Source of the DNA: Arcticibacterium luteifluviistationis
GTDB taxonomy: Bacteria; Bacteroidota; Bacteroidia; Cytophagales; Spirosomataceae
NCBI RefSeq assembly: GCF_003258705.1
Contig: NZ_CP029480.1
Location: 620,001-684,000 of the forward strand
DNA length: 64,000 nucleotides
Reading direction: 5' to 3'
Shown here piece after piece: positions 17,600-26,916 of this stretch; position 1 is the first letter of the stretch, and each line of letters starts with the position of its first letter. The notes under the pieces were generated by a model that saw only the letters and a list, made by a program, of their open reading frames with translations, was not told the DNA's origin and made no database searches. The position numbers were made by a program, and so were the translations under genes.

Positions 17600-18739
17600 A
17601 TGGACAGAAAATTGAAAGTACTAATTTCAGGAACTGGGTTTGCGGGACAAGGTCATGCGGATGCATTTCGAGCCGTAGGCGTTAAGGTAGTAGGCATTGT
17701 AGGCAGAACGGCAAGTGTTGTAAGCAAGGTAGCTACTAAAATGGCTATCCCTTATTCTGGTACAGATTGGCAACGAGCTTTGAAAGATTGTCAACCGGAT
17801 ATTGTTTCTATTGCCACACCAGGTGGTGCCCATTATGAGACTATTAAGCAGGCAATTGAGTTTGGCTGTCATGTATTTAGTGACAAACCATTAACTGATA
17901 CCGGAAAGTCCGCCTTAGAATTATACAAACTCGCCCAAAAGAAAAACGTAAAAACGGCATACGCTTCTAGTTTTCGTTACATGCCACATATCATGCATGC
18001 CAAACAACTGGTAGCAAGTGGCATAATAGGCGAACCAACTGAAGTTGAGTGTATTTCACACTTTAATTTAGAGCGAGACATTCCCTTTGGCTGGTCACAT
18101 AGAAAAGAAGATGGCGGCGGACGCCTTAATAACAACTTCACGCACATGATCTCGATAGCTACCTCAGTTATTGGTGAAAATATCTTATCAATAATGGGAG
18201 AAGTGCGTGACGACTTGGGCAAAGCACCTATCGTTGAAGGGGTGCATAACTTTAAAACAAGAAGAGAATTTATTCCTGAAGACTTAAACGACCCTTCACT
18301 TAAATGGGGAGAGAGTAACGTAGAGTGGTCATATACGGTGATGGCCCAAGTAGAAAGCCCTATTGCCACAAAACCAGTTTCTGTACTATTCAAACATGGT
18401 GGGCTAAACCCTAGATTCAATGAAGACCACATTGTGTTTTACGGCACAAAAGGAGCAATCTACATTAAAGGGCATTATGGCATGGGACCCCTCTATATTT
18501 GGGATGAAAGTAAAACTTGGAAAGAGCTGCCACTACCTCAAGATATTGTGGACGACCAACCAAAAGTGGATGGTGATACAGAGCGAAATTGGCAATACCT
18601 GACGAGAGAATTTGTAAAAGACATAAAAGGAGAAAAAGTAGCTTACTACCAATCTTTTAAGGAAGGTAGTTTGTATCAACAACTTATTGATTTAATAAGA
18701 AAAAATGACAGCTGGACAGACGTAAGTCATCTACAATAA
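17600..18739 (+). CDS. Gfo/Idh/MocA family oxidoreductase
   Basis: A 379-residue cytoplasmic NAD(P)-dependent oxidoreductase. The Rossmann motif is ISGTGFAGQGHADAF at the N-terminus and the family EKP motif appears as SDKPL near residue 95. The C-terminal GFO_IDH_MocA-type sheet follows, with a likely catalytic His-containing stretch NNFTHMIS. It starts the divergent operon, 10 bases before the symporter gene. A role in oxidising or epimerising a uronate or sugar acid taken up by the neighbouring transporter is plausible but unproven. Confidence 0.88.
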   Translation: MDRKLKVLISGTGFAGQGHADAFRAVGVKVVGIVGRTASVVSKVATKMAIPYSGTDWQRALKDCQPDIVSIATPGGAHYETIKQAIEFGCHVFSDKPLTDTGKSALELYKLAQKKNVKTAYASSFRYMPHIMHAKQLVASGIIGEPTEVECISHFNLERDIPFGWSHRKEDGGGRLNNNFTHMISIATSVIGENILSIMGEVRDDLGKAPIVEGVHNFKTRREFIPEDLNDPSLKWGESNVEWSYTVMAQVESPIATKPVSVLFKHGGLNPRFNEDHIVFYGTKGAIYIKGHYGMGPLYIWDESKTWKELPLPQDIVDDQPKVDGDTERNWQYLTREFVKDIKGEKVAYYQSFKEGSLYQQLIDLIRKNDSWTDVSHLQ

Positions 18740-18749
18740 AAAACAAATT

Positions 18750-20501
18750 ATGTTTTACGAATATCTGGTAATTGGTCTTTATTTTATTTTAATCCTTGTC
18801 ATTGGTGTTGTGTTTTCGCGAATGGCGAGTAACTCAACCAGTGATTATTTCCGAGGCGGCGGCAGAATGCTTTGGTGGATGGTTGGCTCTACAGCCTTCA
18901 TGGCACAATTTTCGGCCGTGACTTTCACTGGTGCGGCAGGTAAAGCCTTTGCAGACGGTTTTGCTATTAGCCTTGTATACATTGGAAACACCTTTGCATT
19001 CTTTTGTGGATGGGCATACTTTGCTCATCGATTTAGACAAATGAGAGTGGATACACCAACACAAGGCGTTAAAAGGCGATTTGGTCCTAAAAATGAATTG
19101 TTTTTTTCCTGGGCATTAATTGTATTTTCTTTCCTGAATGCAGGCGTTTGGCTAAATGCTTTAGGTGTTTTTACAAGTGCCGTTTTTGATGCAGATATCA
19201 ATCTAACGATTATTGTAGTAGGTCTCACGGTAGTTTTTGTTTCAGTATTATCTGGAGCTTGGGGTGTTGTGGCATCCGATTTTGTACAAACCTTGGTGGT
19301 AGCAGTAGTTTCTGTAGCCTGTGCGGTGGTAGCATTAATTAAAGTTGGTGGACCCGTTAATTTGGTTAATAATTTCCCTGGTGGTTTTGTCATAGGGCCA
19401 AATATGAACTACCCTTTAATACTGTTTGGAACCTTCATCTTCTTTTTACCAAAACAAATCATAACAATAATGAATCTTCATGATTCATTTCGATTCCTTA
19501 ACGCAAAAGACTCCATCAACGCCCGTAAAGCATCCTTATTAGCCATGACGCTAATGGGAGTCGGAACTATTGTTTGGTTTATCCCTCCTTGGGCAGCTGC
19601 CACTTTATACCCAGATGCCGCAGAAGGCTATACGCAACTAGGTAATAAGGCCGGAGACGCCGTTTACCTTGTATTCGCTCGGAATGCGATGCCCATAGGA
19701 ACTGTTGGATTACTGATGGCCGGTCTTTTTGCAGCATCCATGTCATCCATGGATTCGGCATTAAATAAAAACGCTGGAATATTTATACGAAGTATTTATG
19801 AGCCATTCTTGGCTAAGAGAAATAGAAAAACCGATGACAAAAGCCTGTTAAGCATTAGCCGTCTAGTAAGTTTTGTAAGTGGCTTAGGAGTTATTGCCGC
19901 TGGACTGTACTTTTCATCACTCAAAGAGTTAAGCTTATTTGAATTAATGATGTCTGTATCCACAATGGTTCAGTTGCCCATGATGGTGCCTTTATTATTT
20001 GGAATTTTCATAAAAAAGACTCCACAATGGGCCCCGTGGGCCACCATCGCTGTTGGTCTATTCGTTTCTTGGTTTATTGCTAATATTTTCACCGCAGAAG
20101 TTTGTGCGTCAATGTTTGGTGTAGAATCACTTACTAATCGGGAAATTATTGACTTGAATATAATTTTAACAATTGCTGGGCATTTGTTTATCACTTCAGC
20201 TTTTTTCTGTGCCACTTCATTGTTCTATAATGAAGCCAAGGACGAAAATAGAGAAGAAACTGAGCTCTTTTTTAAAGACTTGGAAAGACCCGTTGTTGCC
20301 GATGATGATCTTCAAGATAAAGTCGACAGCCAGCAAAGAAACAAATTAGGTAGCATGGTGATGGCGATGAGTGTCGGCATTCTATTGATGGCTCTTATCC
20401 CAAACCCTCTTTGGGGTAGAATGATGTTTATAGTTTGTGCATTTATTATATCTGGCATTGGCTTTTTGTTGAAGCGAAGTGCTAAAAATCCTTCAACCTA
20501 A
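18750..20501 (+). CDS. sodium:solute symporter (SSS family)
   Basis: A 583-residue inner-membrane protein with 13 or more hydrophobic segments. It opens with the typical SSS N-terminus (ARMASNSTSDYFRGGGRMLWW-like, here SNSTSDYFRGGGRM) and contains FMAQFSAVTFTG, followed later by LMAGLFAASMSSMDSALNKNAG, which carries the Na+-site serine-rich helix. It lies in the FadR-controlled divergent unit next to a sugar-acid oxidoreductase. Symporters of this family import monomeric uronates in other alginate loci, so monosaccharide or uronate uptake is the likeliest job. Confidence 0.9.
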   Translation: MFYEYLVIGLYFILILVIGVVFSRMASNSTSDYFRGGGRMLWWMVGSTAFMAQFSAVTFTGAAGKAFADGFAISLVYIGNTFAFFCGWAYFAHRFRQMRVDTPTQGVKRRFGPKNELFFSWALIVFSFLNAGVWLNALGVFTSAVFDADINLTIIVVGLTVVFVSVLSGAWGVVASDFVQTLVVAVVSVACAVVALIKVGGPVNLVNNFPGGFVIGPNMNYPLILFGTFIFFLPKQIITIMNLHDSFRFLNAKDSINARKASLLAMTLMGVGTIVWFIPPWAAATLYPDAAEGYTQLGNKAGDAVYLVFARNAMPIGTVGLLMAGLFAASMSSMDSALNKNAGIFIRSIYEPFLAKRNRKTDDKSLLSISRLVSFVSGLGVIAAGLYFSSLKELSLFELMMSVSTMVQLPMMVPLLFGIFIKKTPQWAPWATIAVGLFVSWFIANIFTAEVCASMFGVESLTNREIIDLNIILTIAGHLFITSAFFCATSLFYNEAKDENREETELFFKDLERPVVADDDLQDKVDSQQRNKLGSMVMAMSVGILLMALIPNPLWGRMMFIVCAFIISGIGFLLKRSAKNPST

Positions 20502-20516
20502 ACTGAAAATATCGTT

Positions 20517-21344
20517 TTGAAGCTTATAAAAATAACGCTTTACTTTTTGCCTTTATTATGGCTTAGTTCATGCACTGAGGAGAAAGTAAAACTTACCCAT
20601 GGTTTAGACGAATCTGCTGGAGGAAGCACAGCATACATTATATCCACCCCCTTGGCTACCTATTATCTTGAAAAAGAAGGTGGTGGTTTGTCAAGCCTTA
20701 TTGATAAGGATGGGGTGGATTGGATAGGTTTTCATAATAAAAAAGGTTCTGGTCATAAGGGAGAATATAGAGGTTTCCCAAATGCCATTCACAAGCAAGA
20801 TGGGAGTTATTTTCATGCTATGAACGCAGGAACAGACCCTTCCAGCTCTACTGTTGAAATAGACTCAGATGATCATGTTCGCATTAACTTCACTTCTGAC
20901 AATGAGAACTGGCAAGGGCAGTGGGATTTTTATCCCGATCGCTGCGACTTCACCATGAGTAAGATTAGCTCTGGATACAAATATTGGGTGCAATATGAAG
21001 GTGTGCCTGGTGGTGAAATGGATAGCACAGATTATTGGTATGCCTCTACCGACAAAAAGCAGCACCCAATTATTGAACCCTTTGAAGGCGATTTACCCGC
21101 TCCTGAGTGGATGGCTTTTGGTGATAAAGATTCACCTCGCGTGCTTTATTTATTACATCAAGAAGATGACGAATACCCTGATAATTATGTAAGCAGGCCT
21201 GATATGACTGTTTTAGGTTTTGGACGTGAAAACGGAGAACAAACAAGCAAGCATTTAGACACAGTTCAAACCTTTTCTATAGGTTTTGTAGAGTCGACAG
21301 AATACTCGGCGATTGAGCAAGCCATCAAAAAGATACTTGACTGA
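20517..21344 (+). CDS. unrecognised lipoprotein in the uronan locus
   Basis: A 275-residue lipoprotein (WLSSCTEE) whose frame opens at TTG (20517), 15 bases after the symporter stop. The lipoprotein leader starts directly there, which supports this unusual start. The mature part is rich in Gly, Asp and aromatic residues (YYLEKEGGGLSSLIDKDG, YKYWVQYEGVPGGEMDSTD) and looks like a secreted beta-sandwich, perhaps related to sugar-mutarotase-like folds, but no family motif was recognised. Its position as third gene of the unit suggests a role in handling the same glycan. Confidence 0.75.
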   Translation: MKLIKITLYFLPLLWLSSCTEEKVKLTHGLDESAGGSTAYIISTPLATYYLEKEGGGLSSLIDKDGVDWIGFHNKKGSGHKGEYRGFPNAIHKQDGSYFHAMNAGTDPSSSTVEIDSDDHVRINFTSDNENWQGQWDFYPDRCDFTMSKISSGYKYWVQYEGVPGGEMDSTDYWYASTDKKQHPIIEPFEGDLPAPEWMAFGDKDSPRVLYLLHQEDDEYPDNYVSRPDMTVLGFGRENGEQTSKHLDTVQTFSIGFVESTEYSAIEQAIKKILD

Positions 21345-21373
21345 AAAAGTGTTTACTTCCAAGGTTTATACTT

Positions 21374-21622
21374 GTGCTTCAAGCCGGGAACTATAGTTTA
21401 ATTGGTTTAGTAATGCTCATTTCGGCTATTGTGCCTTTTGTTTTTCTAAGTAAAAATGTTGGTGTGGAATTATTTTTTCGAGGATTAGTGGACAACAGCT
21501 TCGCCAAGTCTGTAGGAGAGTTTTTCCAAATGAGAAAACGTACAGCCTCTATATGGGGAGCCGTATTATGCCATCCAGGATTCAATTTGAGCATGATATA
21601 TTGCATCTTTTATTTGCTTTAA
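21374..21622 (+). pseudogene. fragment resembling a CPBP intramembrane protease
   Basis: An 82-codon frame from GTG contains ELFFRGLVDNSF, close to the EExxFRG motif of CPBP (CAAX-processing/bacteriocin-processing) membrane proteases, followed by a hydrophobic stretch with a His (VLCHPGFNLSMIY). The first Glu of the motif is replaced (VE instead of EE), and the protein is less than half of family length. It is most likely a decayed remnant. The surrounding region 21345-21787 has no other gene. Confidence 0.4.
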
Positions 21623-21692
21623 AATAAAGCAACACGCTTGTCATAAGCAATTCAATTTTGAGATAGCTTTTCAAAGGAATACTAATATAAAG

Positions 21693-21729
21693 AAACCCCT
21701 ACATTAAGGTTAAATAATGTAAGGGTTTT
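21693..21729. terminator. bidirectional terminator hairpin
   Basis: AAACCCCTACATTA and its near-perfect complement TAATGTAAGGGTTTT flank a short loop, with A and T runs at the two ends. It sits between the convergent plus-strand symporter unit and the minus-strand GH26 gene and can serve both. Confidence 0.75.
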
Positions 21730-21787
21730 AATATCGTTTTCCGTCAATACAATAAAGCTAAGAACAAGCCTTTTATAAAGAGCCTAA

Positions 21788-22750
21788 TTATTTCCAACCT
21801 GGCATTTCTTCGCGAGTAATAATACGTGGATGTTTATACAAAGTTTTTATCTCTTCCTGAGTATTTGATTCCTTTACCAACTCCGCCCAAGGCATAAAGA
21901 AAACCCATTTGGGCTGAGTAGATAACATTTCAACATTTGGCAAAACCGAACATTCTCCTATTGCCATTGGCTTATCTCCTACTATAGGTAGAATATAATT
22001 ATACCAAGATGCATCAAATCCCTTATCATAAACATCAAAAGCAAACACATCCCAATATTCTTCACCTGGATTATAGTCCTCAAAATCTCTACTCATGTCT
22101 TGCATATCCCACACCCAAATCAAATTAGACAACTTTTTAACATTGGTGAAATAGTCATGAATAAGACGGTAAAGCTGGGCCGTACCCTTTGGGCCTGGTC
22201 TCCCACCCCACCAAAACTTACCTTGATTCATTTCATGCAATGGCCTGAAAAGTACTTCTACGTCATTGTCTTCTAGGTACTGAAGATAAACAGCGATGTC
22301 GTCCATTCTAGCTTTCCAGGTTTCATTTAGGACATATCCATCTGTTAACAATTCCTTCCATTGAGTATCATCTAGCTGAGCATTAAGTAAACCAGGATCC
22401 CATCCGCATGGCTCACCCTGGTCTGGTGGGCAAGCATGCCACATTATGTTAATGACAGCTCCATTATCCCACTGCCTTTTTGCCTCATGCACCATGGTCC
22501 ATCGATTATCTATATTTCCTTGTTGAAATAAGAAATCGCCACTCCAAAGTGCGGGATACGTTCCTGTAGTCTCTTTTATAAATTCTGTCCATCTGGCAGG
22601 CTTGGCATTCGGCTCTCTATTATGCTGTCCCGCAAGCGTACTTTTACCAGAAATAGTTTTAAGATAGTCTAAGACTTTTGGCGTTTGTGCGAATGATGCT
22701 GAAACCATAGACATCAGAAGCACTGCCGTAATGATAATATGTTTTTTCAT
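21788..22750 (-). CDS. GH26 glycoside hydrolase (beta-mannanase type)
   Basis: A 320-residue exported enzyme (signal peptide ending SASFAQ). It has the GH26 (beta/alpha)8 pattern: an early GQHN, WHACPPDQG with the conserved His and Pro, acid/base E173 in RPLHEMN followed by WWGGRPGP, and nucleophile E266 in MAIGECS. Members cleave beta-1,4-mannan, and a few act on mixed-linkage glucan or beta-1,3-xylan. It lies 9 bases downstream of a CE1 esterase on the same strand, so the two form a hemicellulose (probably mannan) degrading pair. Confidence 0.9.
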   Translation of the reverse strand: MKKHIIITAVLLMSMVSASFAQTPKVLDYLKTISGKSTLAGQHNREPNAKPARWTEFIKETTGTYPALWSGDFLFQQGNIDNRWTMVHEAKRQWDNGAVINIMWHACPPDQGEPCGWDPGLLNAQLDDTQWKELLTDGYVLNETWKARMDDIAVYLQYLEDNDVEVLFRPLHEMNQGKFWWGGRPGPKGTAQLYRLIHDYFTNVKKLSNLIWVWDMQDMSRDFEDYNPGEEYWDVFAFDVYDKGFDASWYNYILPIVGDKPMAIGECSVLPNVEMLSTQPKWVFFMPWAELVKESNTQEEIKTLYKHPRIITREEMPGWK

Positions 22751-22759
22751 ATGATATTC

Positions 22760-23872
22760 CTACTTGAAAAGTAAAGGAGCTAAATCCCATAAATTTTTAC
22801 GCCAAACCATCCATGTATGTCCACCAGGTGATTCACTATATTTATATTTAATGCCTGCTGCATCAAATAATTTGAGTGTTTCCATGCCATTTTCATAGGC
22901 TAAATCTTCTGGCCCTCCTTGCGTAAAGTATAGTATTTTAACAGATTCATTGAAGGTAGATGCCGTTTCTTTAAGGCGTTTGATTCTTAATGAGATATCA
23001 TCTCTAGTTCCTCTCTTTTTAAACCAAGTATCACTAATCCACCACCCTGAACTTAATACACCTACATAATCAAAAGCTTCTGGATGAGCAGTGACTGCCT
23101 CAAGAGTTTCCAAGCCACCAAAAGACAAACCCATAATAGCCCTATGTTCCGCGTCTTTATATACATTATAATTAGATTCTATAAATGGAATGATGTCATT
23201 AATAAGATCATCTTTGAAAATCGGCACCTTTTCTAACATCGTTTCGGTTTCACTTTCAACACTTCCATTAGGCATCACCACAATCATGGGAACTATCTTT
23301 CCTTCTGCAAAAAGATTATCTAAAATATTAGCTGCACAACCTATCGTAGACCAAGCATTATCTTTATCTCCACCTCCATGTATTAAATAAAACACAGGCA
23401 ATGCCTCTTTTGAAAGCTCAGCCCCAGGAGGTGTCCATACATGCAGTCGCCTCGTCTGTTTCACCGTTTTAGAATAATAATGTCGTTGAGAAATAGCACC
23501 ATGTGCTACATCATCTTTCATCGCAAAGAAATCATCACCAGAAGTCATAGTTAGTAAAGCAGTAGTTTCTCTAGCTGTTGGTGCCGCTGGGTCATAAACA
23601 TTTACACCATCCACCACAAAACGATAACGGTAAGCACCCGGCTGCACATTATCCCAAACACCTTCCCAAACCCCTCTGCTGTCTTTCTTAAAATCAATCT
23701 TATCCCATTTGTCGTCAGAACTAAGTTTGACACTTTCGGCTTTTGGTGCATAAATCCTAAAAACTACTTGCTTATCAGAAAGCACCTCAGGAGAGATTAC
23801 ATCAGGTTTGGCGTCTTGTGCAAACGCACAAAAACTAGATAAAGAAAACAGACTAAAAACTATTTTTTTCAT
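22760..23872 (-). CDS. CE1 family carbohydrate esterase with N-terminal CBM48-like domain
   Basis: A 370-residue exported protein (signal peptide ending CAFAQ). Residues about 28-110 are a CBM48/E-set-like domain (VVFRIYAPKAESVKL, YRYRFVVDGV), as seen in front of many feruloyl and acetyl esterases. The alpha/beta-hydrolase part has FYLIHGGG for the oxyanion hole, nucleophile S250 in GLSFGG, and the catalytic His in GGHTW near residue 351. It removes acyl groups from hemicellulose, aiding the GH26 enzyme encoded immediately downstream. The exact acyl group cannot be told. Confidence 0.88.
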   Translation of the reverse strand: MKKIVFSLFSLSSFCAFAQDAKPDVISPEVLSDKQVVFRIYAPKAESVKLSSDDKWDKIDFKKDSRGVWEGVWDNVQPGAYRYRFVVDGVNVYDPAAPTARETTALLTMTSGDDFFAMKDDVAHGAISQRHYYSKTVKQTRRLHVWTPPGAELSKEALPVFYLIHGGGDKDNAWSTIGCAANILDNLFAEGKIVPMIVVMPNGSVESETETMLEKVPIFKDDLINDIIPFIESNYNVYKDAEHRAIMGLSFGGLETLEAVTAHPEAFDYVGVLSSGWWISDTWFKKRGTRDDISLRIKRLKETASTFNESVKILYFTQGGPEDLAYENGMETLKLFDAAGIKYKYSESPGGHTWMVWRKNLWDLAPLLFK

Positions 23873-24314
23873 TAATACAGGGTTGTTTTATTTGAATATA
23901 ATTCCGCTTCAATACTTTGGATTTTGATAACGTTTCGTTTTAGAATTCATGAAACCATTGCCGTTCACAAAGAATCAGAAGCTACGTTTCAAATCTAGAT
24001 CGAATGGCTGAATACTACATCTTAAACCGAACTCAGGATTATTAACTGATAAAATAATATGCATTACTATAGCCTCCAGCATGTAAAAAGTAATGCGTTC
24101 TTTGATTTTACTTTTATTCCAAATCTATATTTATTAAAGTAAAATCATTAACAAGGCTCCAAATCTGTTCTTATTGAAGAAGAGTTAAGATGCTTTTGGC
24201 AGTATCAAATAAATACTACATCTTCGATTTTTTTAAGCAGAGGCTAAAAGGCAAATTGAAAGAAACCATTTCATCTATTTGCAGTGTATCCAAAGATTGG
24301 TAAGCAAACTACAT
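23873..24314. other. divergent intergenic region
   Basis: About 440 bases between the CE1 gene and the APC permease gene contain no gene. A segment at 24187-24224 (AAGATG ... AGTAT caaataa ATACT ... CATCTT) is an interrupted dyad followed by a T-run, and its part ATGCTTTTGGCAGTA is shared with the repeated elements at 32961 and 59000. Confidence 0.5.
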
Positions 24315-25622
24315 ATGAACGAAAACTCAAACAAAGAAGAGAAGGTCAGTTTAAAAGAAGCCATTTCTATTGGTATTGGCGGAATGGTGGGTGGCGGTAT
24401 TTTCGCTGTACTAGGATTAGCCACCGATTTAGCGAAAGGCGGAACACCAATCTCTTTTTTGATAGCAGGAGCCATTGCCTTGATCACTGCTTATTCTTAT
24501 GCCAAATTATCGGTTAGCTTTCCAGACAAAGGTGGAACCGTCAAATTCATCAATAAAGGATTTGGCATTACTGTTTTTAGTGGCGGCATTAATAATTTGC
24601 TTTGGATAAGCTACATCATCATGTTGTCACTTTATGCATCTGCTTTTGGGTCCTATGCTCCTAACCTATTCGCCATCACCAATAGCCAAACGCTCGACGC
24701 TCATATTTACGGCAGTGTGATTATCATCATAGCCACCTTGATAAACTATTACAGCATAGCGGTAGTGGGAAAAATAGAGTCCATAGCCGTTATTATTAAA
24801 TTAGTAATTCTGCTGGCATTTGTTGCCATTGGAATTTATGGCTTGTCTAGCAGCACACACCTAGAACAATTGAGTATTTCTAACTGGGAGTCGCCACTAA
24901 ATCTTGTGGTGGCAGGTATGATGATATTTGTGGCTTATGAAGGTTTTGAACTCATTGCCAATGCAGCTCCAGACATTGAAAATCCTAAGAAAAATATCCC
25001 AAAAGCTTATTACGGTTCTGTCATATTTGTTATTTTCCTTTATATCATAATCTCCATTATTACTGTAGGTTCACTGGATTTTGATGAAATAGCTACGGCA
25101 AAAGATTACGTATTGGCAGAAGCCGCTAAACCAATGTTGGGTACTATTGGCTTTACTATCATCACTGTTGCTGCCTTGATATCTACCTTCTCAGCCATTA
25201 ATGCCTCTTTATATGGAGGGAGTAGGGTGAGTTTTGAACTCTCTCAAGATGATGAATTACCACACCAACTGACCTACCAACTATGGAACCAGCCAATAGG
25301 ATTACTTATCACCATGGTAGCCACACTTGTACTGGTCAATACCTTACAATTAGAAAGCATTTCTACAGCAGGAAGTGTTGGTTTCCTCTTGATATTTGCC
25401 TGTGTAAACTACGTCGGTTTTAAACTTCATAAAGAGATAAAAAGTAATAAGTACATTACACTAATTGGATGCCTATCTTGCTCCATTGCATTACTAACCC
25501 TTATTATAAAGCAGTTTACTACCAATAGGACAAACGTATTGATAGCCGTAGGCATAGTGCTTTTCTGTTTCCTTATCGAATTTATTTACAAGCGAAATGA
25601 GAAAAACAAAGCTGCTAATTAG
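24315..25622 (+). CDS. APC superfamily amino acid permease
   Basis: A 435-residue inner-membrane transporter with about 12 membrane segments. The N-terminal signature SIGIGGMVGGGIFAVLGLA matches the APC superfamily substrate/cation helix, and VAYEGFELIANAAPDIENPKKNIPKAYYGS is the conserved helix-6/loop region. The ATG at 24315 (MNENSNKEEK) is preferred over an in-frame TTG 36 bases earlier because the extra residues add nothing family-like. The gene stands alone. The substrate is probably an amino acid or amine, not assignable further. Confidence 0.88.
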   Translation: MNENSNKEEKVSLKEAISIGIGGMVGGGIFAVLGLATDLAKGGTPISFLIAGAIALITAYSYAKLSVSFPDKGGTVKFINKGFGITVFSGGINNLLWISYIIMLSLYASAFGSYAPNLFAITNSQTLDAHIYGSVIIIIATLINYYSIAVVGKIESIAVIIKLVILLAFVAIGIYGLSSSTHLEQLSISNWESPLNLVVAGMMIFVAYEGFELIANAAPDIENPKKNIPKAYYGSVIFVIFLYIIISIITVGSLDFDEIATAKDYVLAEAAKPMLGTIGFTIITVAALISTFSAINASLYGGSRVSFELSQDDELPHQLTYQLWNQPIGLLITMVATLVLVNTLQLESISTAGSVGFLLIFACVNYVGFKLHKEIKSNKYITLIGCLSCSIALLTLIIKQFTTNRTNVLIAVGIVLFCFLIEFIYKRNEKNKAAN

Positions 25623-25754
25623 GTAGTCTATTTTTCAATGTTTAAGCCCGTCAACTGCATAAAATTAGAAATGTTCGTTCGCAAACTGTTTGAACCGGTG
25701 ATGCCTAACTGATGTTCAATAACACGGTATTGTCCATGTTAAAAAACGAAAGAC

Positions 25755-26195
25755 ATGATTAAGGAAAATGAATTAGTGGAATCAATAATGGTTCAAGATT
25801 TCGACCAACAGCCAATTGATTTAATACAGAAATACAAAGGAAAACCTCTTTTGGCTATTATCTATAATAACCAATGTTTAGGCTGCACAGGCAGAGCTAT
25901 TCCATTAGCATATGAACTCCAAAAAGAAAATGAAGGAATTCAGGTCATAGGCATTCATACCAACTTTAAAAACACGCAATTCACAGAGAGTGACATCAAA
26001 AGCATTTTCACTATCGACGAGCTTCCCTTTCCTATTTTCTTAGATAATGGGCATGCAGTCTATGACCAATTTGATTCCGAAGGAACACCACAATGGGTAT
26101 TAATCACCAAATATGGACACCTCTCTCGTTCCATTTTTGGCTCGCAAGACGGTGCTCAAAATCGTTTAATGTACGCATTGGAACAGCTTGGCTAA
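25755..26195 (+). CDS. small redoxin (AhpC/TSA-like thiol protein)
   Basis: A 146-residue cytoplasmic protein (no signal peptide) with a thioredoxin-like core. The motif CLGCTG (C41 and C44) sits after the first strand (KPLLAIIYNNQ), and the cis-Pro region is TPQWVL. It is likely a thiol-disulfide oxidoreductase or peroxiredoxin-like protein. It is followed by the decayed AhpD-like gene, so the two may once have formed a peroxide-defence pair. Confidence 0.75.
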   Translation: MIKENELVESIMVQDFDQQPIDLIQKYKGKPLLAIIYNNQCLGCTGRAIPLAYELQKENEGIQVIGIHTNFKNTQFTESDIKSIFTIDELPFPIFLDNGHAVYDQFDSEGTPQWVLITKYGHLSRSIFGSQDGAQNRLMYALEQLG

Positions 26196-26311
26196 GGCTA
26201 AGTGAGATGAAAGCAGGTCAGAAGAAATCATAGCACAGCAGGCAGACTTTCTAATTATATTCATGTTTGGGTTATCATCTGCCACAAGGCTATTTAGTAA
26301 AACAAGAAATT

Positions 26312-26662
26312 ATGACAACATTAACAATTCATAACATTGAAACAGCTCCGGAAAAGAGCAAGCCAAAATTAGAGAGCACTTAAAACTAATGGAATGATTC
26401 CCAGCTTACATGGCGTATTGGCTGGAGCTTCAGGCTTGTTGTAAGTCTGGCAAACTGTCAATGTAGAGCACGAATGTCGCTACATCGTTTAACAGACGAA
26501 GTTTTGGCGTTTTTTTATGCCGTAGCCTATGAATAAAGACAATTACTAGAAGTCATACTTGGCGTATCTCAGAAAGTGATTAGTAACTACACTAACCATA
26601 TTGCGAATACACCTGTAGATGCTCCATTCCAAAAGTTTGCTTGGGAACCAACAACGGTTTAA
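26312..26662 (+). pseudogene. decayed carboxymuconolactone decarboxylase / AhpD-like gene
   Basis: In three frames the plus strand reads pieces of an AhpD-like protein in order: MTTLTIHNIETAPEKSKPKL at the start, then GMIPSLHGVLAGASGL, TVNVEHEC with the first catalytic Cys region, TDEVLAFF-like, QLLEVILGVSQKVISNY and ANTPVDAPFQKFAWEP before a TAA at 26660-26662. At least one deletion in the middle has removed the usual 40-50 residues around HTA...M, and stops and frameshifts interrupt the rest. Ends and order are clear; the gene cannot make an intact protein. Confidence 0.8.
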
Positions 26663-26697
26663 GCCTAAAACATAGTTTTAAGCCACATTCAATATTT

Positions 26698-26730
26698 AAA
26701 ACTCCATCAGTTTATCTGGTGGAGTTTTTT
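26698..26730 (+). terminator. Rho-independent terminator after the decayed gene
   Basis: AAAACTCCATCAG and CTGGTGGAGTTTT form a 13-bp stem with one G-T pair around a TTTAT loop, ending in a T-run. It is an intact terminator 36 bases after the stop of the decayed AhpD-like gene. Confidence 0.85.
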
Positions 26731-26742
26731 GCTACGTGCCCT

Positions 26743-26884
26743 ACCGAAAAATAAACGCATTTGGTGGTGTGGAATTAATTCTACAATTTCGATTTACTAA
26801 GAGTATTAGCAAGCCATGACAAACTACTTTTACGCATGGGTATAAAAGATAGTTTACTTAAACGAATACTCCGTTTATATTAAT
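26743..26884 (+). repeat. type-B cassette-border element, copy 1 (diverged)
   Basis: It begins CCGAAAAATAAACGCATTTGG, like the copies at 32961 and 59000, and ends TATATTAAT before GCTGCCACC, where the other copies end TATACTAAT before GTTG. The middle is diverged. It directly precedes the exonuclease gene, suggesting that this gene too is a cassette, with left end 26885-26893 and right end GTTGGCAAC at 27531-27539 (7 of 9 bases inversely complementary). Confidence 0.5.
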
Positions 26885-26916
26885 GCTGCCACCCAATTAA
26901 AAATAGACATTAAAAT

